DNA of 64,000 bases from Gammaproteobacteria bacterium (GTDB lineage Bacteria > Pseudomonadota > Gammaproteobacteria > JAUZRS01), in assembly GCA_030949385.1 (NCBI GenBank), contig JAUZSP010000001.1, positions 310,001 through 374,000 on the forward strand, given 5' to 3'. The notes beneath the pieces are model-generated. The model saw only the letters and a program-made list of their open reading frames with translations. It was not told the origin of the DNA and did not search any database. The translations under genes and the position numbers were made by a program. Below are positions 1-8,973 of the stretch, in pieces; the stretch's first letter is position 1; each line of letters begins with the position of its first letter.

Positions 1-911
1 CCAAAAGCAATCGGCAGCGTTTGGAAAATCAACCCCGGTCCCGCACCTGGTTCCAAACCATTGGCAAACACCAGTGGGAAAATCACCATACCGGCCAACA
101 GCGCCACCACCGTATCCGCCAGCGCCACCAACACACTGGTTTTGGCAATGGAGATGCCCTTTGGCAGATAGGAGCCATACACCATGATCGCCCCCATGCC
201 CAAGCTAAGAGTAAAAAAGGCGTGCCCCATAGCGACCAAAATCGAAGTGGAATTAATTTTACTGAAATCAGCATCAAACAAAAATGCCAAACCTTGCATA
301 AAATAACCGCTGCTGATGGCGTAACCCAACATCACCAACAACAACAATCCCAATCCGGGCATCAGATAACGCACCGCCACTTCCAACCCGCCGCGAACCC
401 CACGCGCCACCACCACGATGGTCATCAGCATAAAGAGGCTATGCCACAGAATCAGACGCTGTGGATCAGCGATCAGGTTCGAAAACAGCGCACCAATGCC
501 CTCAGCACTGGCACCGACAAACGCCCCCTCCAGACTCATGGAGACATAAGAGAGCGCCCAACCGGCAATTACACTGTAATAAGAGAGGATCAGAAAACCG
601 GCCAACACCCCCATCCAACCGAGCGCCTTCCAAAAACGGTGCGCGCCTTCCTCTTTGGCCAAACTCATCATCGTATTGATCGGGCTTTGCCGCCCACGCC
701 GCCCCAACATCACCTCTGCCATCATGATCGGAATACCCACCAAAGCAATGCAGAGCAAATAGACCAGAACAAACGCGCCACCGCCGTTTTCACCCGTAAT
801 GTAAGGAAACTTCCAGATGTTCCCCAACCCCACCGCCGAGCCGGTCGCCGCCAAAATAAAGGCCAATCGACCCGACCACTGACCGTGAATAGAGCTGCGC
901 TGTTGTTCCAT
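1..911 (-). CDS. Sodium-dependent transporter, SNF (neurotransmitter:sodium symporter) family, partial
   Basis: The gene starts with ATG at 911 and runs off the left edge, leaving about 303 N-terminal residues of a protein that is usually 440-540 long. The reverse-strand translation shows the first-helix signature GLGNIWKFPY at residues 28-37, whose Asn is a sodium ligand in LeuT-type transporters, followed by NGGGAF. Hydrophobic segments follow at regular spacing, as expected for the 12-helix inner-membrane fold. Members use the sodium gradient to import amino acids or related small solutes; the substrate cannot be told from sequence. It is divergent from the kinase gene, with a 232-bp spacer between them in which I see no further gene. 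Confidence 0.93.
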   Translation of the reverse strand, partial: MEQQRSSIHGQWSGRLAFILAATGSAVGLGNIWKFPYITGENGGGAFVLVYLLCIALVGIPIMMAEVMLGRRGRQSPINTMMSLAKEEGAHRFWKALGWMGVLAGFLILSYYSVIAGWALSYVSMSLEGAFVGASAEGIGALFSNLIADPQRLILWHSLFMLMTIVVVARGVRGGLEVAVRYLMPGLGLLLLVMLGYAISSGYFMQGLAFLFDADFSKINSTSILVAMGHAFFTLSLGMGAIMVYGSYLPKGISIAKTSVLVALADTVVALLAGMVIFPLVFANGLEPGAGPGLIFQTLPIAF

Positions 912-1143
912 TGCCAAACTCCGTAAAAATCAAAGCATCCATTGTGAGCAAAATCGCTCAGGGTCTCAACCTCTAAGCGACCCTACAACAACAAATTAAC
1001 CCCCAAACGAAGGCCATCTGATCATAAAAACAACAATCTGACTAAGTTAAGGAAAACCCACCAAATTAGCACTTTATGTCCGTCTTAACTCACTGTACTA
1101 TCCAGACGCAGTAGATTTGATCAATACATTTAAGGAATAAGGC

Positions 1144-4100
1144 GTGAATAGAGAAGAAGCCCTCTCCGTACTCGGTATCAATACGGGAGCCAGTCTACAG
1201 ACGGCGGAAAAAGCCTATCAAATCAAATGGGATGCGCTCAAAAATGAGCAATCTAAAGCCAAGTCTGCTCGCGCTGGCAAAGCCTGTCTGCAACAAATGC
1301 AACGTCTGGACACCGCTCTGGCCGCCCTACGTAACAATCCAAACGTAAACTCACAAGAAGACGACAACGACAAAACCATTATCGCGCCGAAAGCACAGAA
1401 AAACGTCAAAAAAACCCCAAAAATTAAGCCAGAAACAGCGATAAAAGTCGAACATGACGACGATGACCTTGATTTTGAACTGAATGAAACCATCATGGTT
1501 AAGGCCTCTGATGCAGAAAAAATCGGCAAAAAATCAGCCATTCCCAGCCTAGAAGAGATCAGAGCAGAAACAGAAGTAGACGACGAAAACAAAACCTTTA
1601 TGGTTAAAAGTGACCGCGACCAAGAGTTGATGGAAAGCTTGGAAGAAGCGCTGCTCGACAAAGAAAAACATCAATTTTTCGATCAAGATGACAACAAAAC
1701 CTACGTTGCCGCCAGCTCAAAAACAACAACTCAAAAACCCACTGCGACAACAGCAACAACAAGTGCCGCAAAAACAGGTCACAAACAAGGCCTAAAAGAT
1801 CTACCACAAAACCCAACCCCTGATATTGACATCGACAAAACCATGCTTGGCGGTGTTGCCGCGACAGGTGGCAAAAACGAAGTTTTGCAAATAGGCCAAA
1901 GTTTGGTTCACGGTCGTTACACCATCACCGCTTTTATTGATAAAGGCGGCATGGGTGAGGTTTATCAAGCCAAAGACAGCGTGCGGGATGAAGAAGTCGC
2001 GCTTAAAGTGCTGCTGCCGGGCCTAGACGACGATGCCAAAGAACGTTTTTTCAATGAAGCCCTGCTCTCTAGCCAGTTAAGCCATCAAAACATTGTCAAT
2101 GTCTACGACGTGCAACAAGACGGTGATCTGCTCTTTATGTGCATGGAGCTGCTCAAAGGCGAAAATTTACGCAGCCTAATGCGCAAAAAACAGCGTGAAA
2201 AAAGCAAATTCAGCGAAGAAGAGGTGTTAAAGCTGATCTCGCCTCTCTGTGATGCCCTGCAATACGCACATAAAAACATCATTCACCGCGACATCAAACC
2301 AGAAAACATCTGGCTGGGCAGTGATGGCGATGTCAAATTAATGGATTTTGGCATTGCCCGTACCTTTTCGGATCAACAGTGTGTTTTAACCCGCACCGTC
2401 ACCGGCTCCGTTCGTTACATGGCTCCAGAACAACTCGACGGGGTCAATGACAGTGAAATTCGAGAAATTGACAGCCGCGTTGACCAGTACGCCGTCGCCG
2501 TCATCGTCTATGAAATGCTCACCAATGAAGTGCCTGCCGGACGCATTAAGGCGCTACATGATCTAAATCCCAACCTCAACAAAAATTTTACCCGCGTCAT
2601 CGACAAAGGTCTGGAAGGTCGCCCAAACGACCGTTACAACACCATTGATGAGTTTAAAAATGCTCTGATTCACTCTCTGCAACGTTTTCAGATCAAAATA
2701 CCTACAAAGCTCTCCAAAGAGATCATCGGACTGATCGCTGGGGTGGCAATCGTTGGCATTTCACTGCTCTTTGTCGGTGGCAGTGACGAAAATGAACAGC
2801 AAAGCCAAGAATCAAGCTCCGGTAATGACGTGGCACAGGTTCAATCCCCACTGGGACGCTTACACCAGCAAGCCGAAGTCTTAAAAAAGCAGCGCTGGCA
2901 GATGGAAAGTGAAATTCAGCAGAGCGAAGGCAACGTCAACAAGCTGCAAAGAGAGCTGAAAGACGCCAACAGCACACGCGCCAAACGACAGCTTAAAACC
3001 CAAATCCGTACCGCTGAAGAGAAACTAAACAAACAACAGTCCTTACAAAGCTTGGTGGAAACCCACATCTACAACCAACCCGCCTACCAAACCCTTACCC
3101 CACGTTTGGTTGAGCTGGACAAAATAAACACCAGCGGTAAGGACAGCGAAACCAGCAAAGCAGCCATCGAAACCCTTTTCACTGACATTGATTCATTGAG
3201 CAAGAAGATGTCGTCGGCCAGTAACTTGCTCTTTTTGGAATCTCGCATCAGCCAACAACGTCTTAATTGGAAACGAGAGTTAAAAAAACGCAAACTGCAA
3301 AATAAGCAGTGGGCAAAAGAAAATGAAAGCCTGCATCAGGCCGCCAACAACAACACACAATCCGGTGATTTTAAAGTTGCCGAAAACATCTACACCACTC
3401 TGTTAGAAAACTATCAAAACACCACAAACGAGCTGATGAACCTGCGCGACAGCAGAGAAGAGATGCGTCAAGCTCGGCGTAAATGGCTGCGTTTGAAAAA
3501 AATCTTCGGTCTCAAAGAGCCAAGAGACATCAAAAGAGCCAAGAAAAATTTGGATGAAATCCCGCCTCTGCTCGATCAAGGCAGCCTAGAGCTTGCTGTA
3601 GCCAAATACCAAACGGCCACCACACTCTATGTAAAAGGCCGTAAAAGCGATTACGTCAAGCGCCAAATTCGCTCTGAAAATAACCGAAAAAACAGCAACC
3701 GCTCAGCCAACAGTAAAAAAGGCCAACAAAAAAGTGAGCGTCAACTCTATCTAGACGAGGTCACCCCCAGCATGGTAAAAATCCCAGCCGGTCGTTTTCA
3801 GATGGGTGATCAAGCAGGCAAAGGCGACCGAGATGAAAAACCTCTGCACACAGTGCGCATCAAACGCAGCTTCCGCATGAGCAAATACGAAGTCACGTTT
3901 GAGCAGTACGACCAGTTTGCCAAAGCCACCAAACGCTCTTTACCCAATGATGAAGGCTGGGGTCGGGGTGAACGTCCTGTGATCAACGTCAATTGGGACG
4001 ACGCTAACGCCTTCGTAAAATGGCTCAACAAAGAACACCGGATCAAACGCGGCGGTTATCGTCTGCCCTCCGAAGCCGAATGGGAATATGCCGCTCGCGC

Positions 4101-4479
4101 AGGCAGTAAAAACCTGTTTAACAGCGGGGATTGCCTCTCAGCAGAGGACGCCAATTTCAACGGCAACAGCGGCTGGGACGACTGCCCCAGCAGCGGCATC
4201 TATCGGCAAAAAACCCTCAGCGTCGGTCAATTCAGCCCAAATAAATTCGGCCTCTACGACATGCACGGCAACGTCTGGGAATGGGTGCAAGATTGCTCCC
4301 ACAGCTCCTACAAAGGCGCTCCAAAATCAGGCCAAGCATGGACACAAGGCAACTGCGGCATCCGTTTCTCACGGGGAGGCTCTTGGAGCGACAACCTCAA
4401 AGATCTGCGCTCCGCCAGTCGTGATTGGCATCGCACCAATTACACCTCTTTCGGTCAAGGTTTCCGCATCGCCCGTTAG
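1144..4479 (+). CDS. Transmembrane Ser/Thr protein kinase fused to a formylglycine-generating-enzyme (FGE)-like domain
   Basis: 1111 residues with a GTG start preceded by AAGGAATAAG. Order of parts: a J-domain-like N-terminus (about 1-65, no HPD motif); an acidic low-complexity linker (65-255); a Hanks-type kinase (about 257-520) with a glycine loop at 265-273, Lys289, HRDIKPEN at 381-388 and DFG at 401-403; a transmembrane helix (about 526-546); long charged coiled coils (about 575-860); and an FGE/sulfatase-modifying-factor domain (878-1111) with RLPSEAEWEYAARAGS and GNVWEWVQDC. The kinase should be cytoplasmic and the FGE-like domain periplasmic. Such kinase-FGE proteins are known in bacteria, but their roles are mostly undefined, and many FGE-like domains are not sulfatase activators. 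Five threonines in a repeated K/E-T-hydrophobic context (78, 116, 151, 186, 233) lie in the linker. The glycosyltransferase gene follows after 10 bp. Confidence 0.92.
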   Translation: MNREEALSVLGINTGASLQTAEKAYQIKWDALKNEQSKAKSARAGKACLQQMQRLDTALAALRNNPNVNSQEDDNDKTIIAPKAQKNVKKTPKIKPETAIKVEHDDDDLDFELNETIMVKASDAEKIGKKSAIPSLEEIRAETEVDDENKTFMVKSDRDQELMESLEEALLDKEKHQFFDQDDNKTYVAASSKTTTQKPTATTATTSAAKTGHKQGLKDLPQNPTPDIDIDKTMLGGVAATGGKNEVLQIGQSLVHGRYTITAFIDKGGMGEVYQAKDSVRDEEVALKVLLPGLDDDAKERFFNEALLSSQLSHQNIVNVYDVQQDGDLLFMCMELLKGENLRSLMRKKQREKSKFSEEEVLKLISPLCDALQYAHKNIIHRDIKPENIWLGSDGDVKLMDFGIARTFSDQQCVLTRTVTGSVRYMAPEQLDGVNDSEIREIDSRVDQYAVAVIVYEMLTNEVPAGRIKALHDLNPNLNKNFTRVIDKGLEGRPNDRYNTIDEFKNALIHSLQRFQIKIPTKLSKEIIGLIAGVAIVGISLLFVGGSDENEQQSQESSSGNDVAQVQSPLGRLHQQAEVLKKQRWQMESEIQQSEGNVNKLQRELKDANSTRAKRQLKTQIRTAEEKLNKQQSLQSLVETHIYNQPAYQTLTPRLVELDKINTSGKDSETSKAAIETLFTDIDSLSKKMSSASNLLFLESRISQQRLNWKRELKKRKLQNKQWAKENESLHQAANNNTQSGDFKVAENIYTTLLENYQNTTNELMNLRDSREEMRQARRKWLRLKKIFGLKEPRDIKRAKKNLDEIPPLLDQGSLELAVAKYQTATTLYVKGRKSDYVKRQIRSENNRKNSNRSANSKKGQQKSERQLYLDEVTPSMVKIPAGRFQMGDQAGKGDRDEKPLHTVRIKRSFRMSKYEVTFEQYDQFAKATKRSLPNDEGWGRGERPVINVNWDDANAFVKWLNKEHRIKRGGYRLPSEAEWEYAARAGSKNLFNSGDCLSAEDANFNGNSGWDDCPSSGIYRQKTLSVGQFSPNKFGLYDMHGNVWEWVQDCSHSSYKGAPKSGQAWTQGNCGIRFSRGGSWSDNLKDLRSASRDWHRTNYTSFGQGFRIAR

Positions 4480-4489
4480 TTGAGGTTTT

Positions 4490-5576
4490 ATGGCTGCAAC
4501 GCCGCACATCGTTGTGACCCTAACCGCCCACGGTTACGGTCACGTCGCTCAAACCGCCCCCATTCTCAACGCCCTCCAGCAACACCTGCCCAACCTGCGC
4601 ATCACTCTTTTCAGTGACATCGAAACAGACTACTTAAAACGCCGCATCCACGCCCCATTCCAGCAGCATAAAATCGCTCTGGATGTGGGTTTGCTGATGG
4701 ATGATCAAATCAAACCTCGCCTTGCCGAGAGCCATCATGCTTACCAATACTTTCACCGGCAGTGGCAAAATAAAGTCAACCAACTCAGCGATCATTTTAA
4801 AACCCTCAAACCCGACCTGCTGCTCAGCAACGTCGCTTACCTGCCCATCGTCGCCGCGAAACAACTCAATATCCCCAGCATTGCCCTCTGCTCTCTAAAC
4901 TGGGCTGATATTTATCAGCACTGCTGCGCCCATTTTTCTAACGCGGATCAGATCCACCAGCAGATTGTGCAGGCTTACCAACAGAGCACCCATTTTTTAA
5001 AACCCAAACCCAGTATGCCGATGGACTGCATAACCCACAGCCAGTACATCAGCCCCATCACCAATTTGGGTAAACATCGCCGCATCGAAATCAATCAACA
5101 CCTCAACATTAGCCCTCAAAAAAAACTGATCGTGGTCGGTTTGGGTGGCATCAACAGCCGCTTTTATTTACAACCGTGGCCAAAAAATCCAGATTATCAC
5201 TGGCTGGTTCCCGAAAACTGGCTCAACCCTCAGGCGAATATGAGCAGCGTTGAATCCTGCCCTTTTAGCTTTATCGACCTGCTCGCTTCAGCGGATCTGC
5301 TGATCAGCAAACCCGGTTACGGCAGTTTTAGCGAAGCCGCGTGTAACGCACGTTCCTTGCCTTTATTTAGAGCGTGACGAATGGCCGGAATCAATTTATC
5401 TGGAACGCTGGTTAAAACAATACGGTGTGGCTGAAAAAATGAGTTACGCCGAGTTCACACTGGGGACATTTGAGCAAAAAATAACAGACCTACTGAAGAA
5501 ACAACCGCCACCCACACCGCAGGCCAACGGTGTTCAAGAGGCGCTTGCTATCCTTCTGCCTTACCTTGATGAATAG
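4490..5576 (+). pseudogene. Glycosyltransferase (MurG/UGT-like fold), interrupted by a frameshift near 5350
   Basis: The first frame (4490-5377) starts with ATG and reads HIVVTLTAHGYGHVAQTAPI, a GT-B N-terminal nucleotide-sugar transferase pattern. It later reaches the donor-site block LISKPGYGSFSEAACN at about residues 270-287. The frame then stops, while the +1-shifted frame from 5352 continues naturally as VPCLYLERDEWPESIYLERW and ends at the TAG at 5574-5576. Together the two frames give about 361 residues, a normal length. One extra base around 5348-5352, or two missing, explains it. It lies 10 bp after the kinase gene and is probably co-transcribed with it. Acceptor and sugar are unknown. 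It could be a true pseudogene or an assembly indel. Confidence 0.8.
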
Positions 5577-5587
5577 AGCAAAAAAAG

Positions 5588-6229
5588 CTAACCCTCTTTT
5601 ATCCCCGCTAAATTTTGATTGCTGACCAAATAGACCAAAAATTTAAAAAACTCCGTCACATAATTGCGCAGCCCCGCTTCGGTACTCCACCAATTTTGAG
5701 GGTTATAAACGTCGTTTGAAGCCGCCGCCATCTCCACCGTCAAGGTCACGCCCTGCTGACGCAAGACCTTTTCAAACGCAAACAGAGCACGCCTCGTATG
5801 AAAATCACTGGTAACAATAATAATGCGCTGCAAATCGTGCTGTTTGGCGTACGCGGCCAGATCGTAAGCCTCATCGAAGGTTGAGGTCACACCGTCATTT
5901 AAGGTCGGCAAAAATTCCGCTGGCACCTTTTCATAACGTAAAATGGCGCGCATCAATTCAGGCTCACTTTTAACAATGTGGGCATAACGGCTGTTTTGGC
6001 GTTTCTCTTGGGTTAATAAAACACGAGGTGCATAGCCCTGCCGATAAAGCTCAATTGCTTTTGGTGGCCGAGTTTCTACGCCACCAGCCAAAATCAAAAT
6101 GGCATCCGCGCCTTTAGTGGCGTTATCAATGATGAACCATTCAGCGTACGCCACTAAAATGGGCTTATGAAACAGATAAAGCGGCGTTAACAACAGCACT
6201 AAAATCAGCATCCTTTTTATCCAACGCAC
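5588..6229 (-). CDS. DUF218 (YdcF/SanA/ElyC-type) membrane-anchored protein
   Basis: 213 residues. The GTG at 6229 opens the frame; an ATG lies at 6211. An N-terminal hydrophobic anchor (about residues 8-22) is followed by the DUF218 core: ADAILILAGG, then RPPKAIELYRQGYAPRVLL, and the later IIIVTSDFHTRRA block with its conserved Ser, Asp, His and Arg. Characterised relatives (SanA, ElyC) affect envelope integrity and peptidoglycan or undecaprenyl-carrier metabolism, but the biochemical activity of the family is unsettled. It begins 12 bp after the stop of cbiB on the same strand, so the two are probably co-transcribed. No link to cobalamin synthesis can be read from the sequence. Confidence 0.85.
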   Translation of the reverse strand: MRWIKRMLILVLLLTPLYLFHKPILVAYAEWFIIDNATKGADAILILAGGVETRPPKAIELYRQGYAPRVLLTQEKRQNSRYAHIVKSEPELMRAILRYEKVPAEFLPTLNDGVTSTFDEAYDLAAYAKQHDLQRIIIVTSDFHTRRALFAFEKVLRQQGVTLTVEMAAASNDVYNPQNWWSTEAGLRNYVTEFFKFLVYLVSNQNLAGIKEG

Positions 6230-6241
6230 ACCCCAAACCCC

Positions 6242-7174
6242 TTATATTTGAAACAAAAAAATAAACAACGTCATGCAAAACAACCATAATAAAGTAGCCC
6301 GATTAAACAGCACTACCACCGCCAGAATATCCTCACGCCTTGGCTCACGCCCACAGCCCAAAATAGGTTTGTCCTGCCACTGACCGTGATAATAACCACC
6401 ACCGCCCAACAGCACACCCAAACTGCCCGCTCCACTGCTCATCACCACCCCGCCATTGGGGCTGTCACACAACGCCGCTTGAGTTTTCCAACAGCGTAAC
6501 CCCCAGCGAGTACGCCCCAACAAAGCGTAACTCAAAGCCGTCAATCGGGCGCTGGGATAATTGAGCACATCATCCAAACGTGCCGCCGCCCAACCGAAAT
6601 GCAGCAGACGCGGGGTACGATAACCCCACATGGCATCCAAGGTATTGGCCAAACGAAACAACACCACCCCAGGCGCACCGGCCACCAGATAGCAAAACAG
6701 TACCCCAAACAGCGCATCGTTGCCGTTCTCCAGCACAGACTCAAGGGTTGCTTTCACCACCTGTCCCTCCGACAACGAATCGGTCTGCCTCGACACCATC
6801 CAGCTCACTTTTTCACGCCCCGCCTGCACGCCCGAACACTCCAGAGCACTTTTCACCGCCAAAGCGTGTTCCACCAAGGAACGTCGCCCAACGGCCAAAT
6901 AAAGCAGGCAAACCTCAATCAACCCGCCATAAAGAGTATCGGGCAAAAACAACAGCAACAGCGGCAACGGTAAAACCAATAACGACCAAGCCAACACACC
7001 CAAGCTTCGCTGAGCGTATTTTGCCTCCTGACGGTTTAACAGCGCCTCGGTTCTCTCCGCCAGCAAACCAAATCCCACCAGCGGATGCCAGCGGCGTGGC
7101 TCACCCAAGAGCAGATCCAAACAGAGCGCCATCAACGGCACGGAGAGCAAAAAAAAATCAAACATCGACATCAT
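6242..7174 (-). CDS. cbiB: Adenosylcobinamide-phosphate synthase CbiB/CobD
   Basis: The ATG at 7174 (MMSMFDFF) is preferred. The open frame extends to 7207, but those first 11 residues do not fit the family. About 310 residues, normal for CbiB. The N-terminal CLDLLLGEPRRWHPLVGFG matches the conserved D-x-x-x-G-D/E-P-x-x-x-HP-V motif, and the C-terminal SPNGGVVMSSGAGSLGVLLGG block is the other family hallmark. Several hydrophobic helices make it an inner-membrane protein. It joins the aminopropanol (phosphate) arm to adenosylcobyric acid. It lies 92 bp after cheB on the same strand, far from the bluB and cobD-cobQ genes of the same pathway. I found no cobalamin-riboswitch B12 box in front of it. 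Confidence 0.93.
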   Translation of the reverse strand: MMSMFDFFLLSVPLMALCLDLLLGEPRRWHPLVGFGLLAERTEALLNRQEAKYAQRSLGVLAWSLLVLPLPLLLLFLPDTLYGGLIEVCLLYLAVGRRSLVEHALAVKSALECSGVQAGREKVSWMVSRQTDSLSEGQVVKATLESVLENGNDALFGVLFCYLVAGAPGVVLFRLANTLDAMWGYRTPRLLHFGWAAARLDDVLNYPSARLTALSYALLGRTRWGLRCWKTQAALCDSPNGGVVMSSGAGSLGVLLGGGGYYHGQWQDKPILGCGREPRREDILAVVVLFNRATLLWLFCMTLFIFLFQI

Positions 7175-7265
7175 GGAAAAACAGAGACCGTTAGAAAAAA
7201 CAGTCAAAGGAAACTAACACAAGCAAAGAAGCCAGAACAAGCCTCTGGGTTCAAACAAACACACA

Positions 7266-8324
7266 TTACTCGCCACTCAATTGACGCAAACGCTCTCCAA
7301 TGGCAAGCAGTGGCTGTAACTCATCCACAAAGCCGCGTTTGTACGCCTCCCCTGGCATCCCCCAAACCACACTCGACTTTTCATCCTGCGCCAAGGTGTG
7401 CGCGCCCACCTCTTTCATCTCGCCCATGCCCGTTGCACCATCGGCTCCCATGCCCGTCAACATCACCGCAATGGCGTTGCTCCCCGCATTTTTCGCCAGT
7501 GAACGAAACATCACATCCACAGAGGGACGATGACGATTCACCTCCGGCGCATCACTCAACGCACACACATAACGCGCACCGTTTCTGCGAACCAACAGAT
7601 GGGCATCCCCTGGAGCGATGTAAACATGGCCTGATAAAATCTGCTGCCCATCAACGGCCTGCATCACAGAAAGATCGGTAATGCCATTAACGCGCTCAGC
7701 AAACGGAGCACTAAACGCCGCAGGAATGTGCTGAGAAATAACAATACCTGGCATGTCCGGTGACAGATTACGCAAAACATCTTTGATCGCCTCCGTACCG
7801 CCCGTTGAAGAACCTATGCCGATAATTCGATCCGTGGTACGAAAATGACTCATTTTTTTATTATTTTTCAAAACTCGATTTTCAACGTCCTTTTTTGAAA
7901 TAGGCGGCGCTCTTTCCAAAGGTTTTACACTGGCGCTTGCCGCTGCTCTAACCTTGGCCACAATCTCCTCAGAATAATGAGGCAACATCTGCGCAACATC
8001 CAATTTTGGTTTGGCAATAAAATCAACTGCACCCAACTCCAATGCACGCAAGGTAATGTCCGCGCCCTGTTCAGTCAGAGTTGACACCATCACCACCGGC
8101 ATTGGCCTCAACCGCATTAAATTACCCAAAAATGTCACCCCATCCATACGCGGCATCTCAATATCCAGCGTCAACACATCGGGGTTCAGCTGCTTAATTT
8201 TATCTCGTGCCACATACGGGTCAGATGCTGTTGCAATCACATTAATATCATCCGCAGATGAAAGAATGGCACTCAACAGTTGCCGAATCAAAGCAGAATC
8301 ATCTACCACCAATACATCTATCAT
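7266..8324 (-). CDS. cheB: Chemotaxis response regulator protein-glutamate methylesterase CheB
   Basis: The start is placed at the ATG at 8324 (MIDVLVVDDSALIR); the upstream extension of the frame to 8372 overlaps cheD and is not conserved. An AGGA lies 9-12 bases upstream. Residues 1-120 are a receiver domain with the acidic pair D8/D9, phospho-acceptor D54 and the Lys of IAKPK. The C-terminal methylesterase domain carries the Ser-His-Asp catalytic residues in GIGSSTGGTEAI, SQHIPAAFS and LTGMGADGATGM. It removes methyl groups from, or deamidates, receptor glutamates after phosphorylation by CheA. It is the last chemotaxis gene of the operon, 13 bp after cheD. Confidence 0.97.
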   Translation of the reverse strand: MIDVLVVDDSALIRQLLSAILSSADDINVIATASDPYVARDKIKQLNPDVLTLDIEMPRMDGVTFLGNLMRLRPMPVVMVSTLTEQGADITLRALELGAVDFIAKPKLDVAQMLPHYSEEIVAKVRAAASASVKPLERAPPISKKDVENRVLKNNKKMSHFRTTDRIIGIGSSTGGTEAIKDVLRNLSPDMPGIVISQHIPAAFSAPFAERVNGITDLSVMQAVDGQQILSGHVYIAPGDAHLLVRRNGARYVCALSDAPEVNRHRPSVDVMFRSLAKNAGSNAIAVMLTGMGADGATGMGEMKEVGAHTLAQDEKSSVVWGMPGEAYKRGFVDELQPLLAIGERLRQLSGE

Positions 8325-8337
8325 AAAAAAAATCCTG

Positions 8338-8973
8338 TTAAAAAAGCTCCACAGTGCCTTCAAACGGCTCATCTACAATCGTATCTTGGTAATTTCTGTC
8401 TCTTTGTAATACCGTATTATTGTGTAAATTTTTCAGCCGTTTTACTCTGGCACGACCTGTCTTAGGGTAAAAGATCACTTTTCTGGCTTGCCCCCCCCCC
8501 ACATCTTCGGCCAGTAAAGTGAGCTCCTCATTGTTAATGTAATCTTCCACAAACTTAATGTTTTTTTTCCCAACATCAGACATAGAGCTGATGATTTTTC
8601 CCCCCCCAAATATTTTTACTGATAGTCGCCCTCTGCGACCGCCGTGCTTCAAAATACTGTTAATCATCTGCTCCATAGCGTGGTTTCCATAACGGGTCGC
8701 CGTACTAACCAAGTCACTGCCACCCCAGCCTCCACTCTCATTGGAGGGCAGCATAAAATGATTCATACCGCCAATGCCCCGCCCTTGATCCCAAATACAG
8801 GCTGAAATACAAGAACCCAACACCGTAGTAATGATCTCATCAGTAGAGGTGACGTAATATTCACCAGGCAATATTTTTGCGGCCATGCTGCTGTTGGTTT
8901 TATCCCAGTATCGATTGATTGCCTCAAAACCGACCAACGCCCGTTTCTTTTCAGGTTTTGGCACAAAAACCAC
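8338..8973 (-). CDS. cheD: Chemoreceptor glutamine deamidase CheD
   Basis: 211 residues from a GTG at 8973 that shares its G with the TAG stop of cheR (TAGTG), which implies translational coupling. The core TVLGSCISACIWD holds the catalytic Cys, and GGMNHFMLP holds the catalytic His; the conserved Thr/Ser follows downstream. CheD deamidates glutamines on chemoreceptors and can bind CheC-type phosphatases. The gene is about 40 residues longer than minimal CheDs, at both ends. Two long poly-G runs lie in the coding strand: G10 at 8491-8500, encoding DVGGGQ, and G8 at 8600-8607. A one-base slip in either would truncate the protein. Confidence 0.95.
   Translation of the reverse strand: MVFVPKPEKKRALVGFEAINRYWDKTNSSMAAKILPGEYYVTSTDEIITTVLGSCISACIWDQGRGIGGMNHFMLPSNESGGWGGSDLVSTATRYGNHAMEQMINSILKHGGRRGRLSVKIFGGGKIISSMSDVGKKNIKFVEDYINNEELTLLAEDVGGGQARKVIFYPKTGRARVKRLKNLHNNTVLQRDRNYQDTIVDEPFEGTVELF

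Noticed and set aside
1218-1816. Ser- and Leu-rich minus-strand frames opposite the kinase linker
   Set aside because: They mirror the acidic low-complexity linker and have no recognisable content.
6580-7194. Long plus-strand frame opposite cbiB
   Set aside because: Shadow frame of a GC-rich gene: Pro/Thr/His-rich, no domain, while the other strand encodes a complete CbiB.
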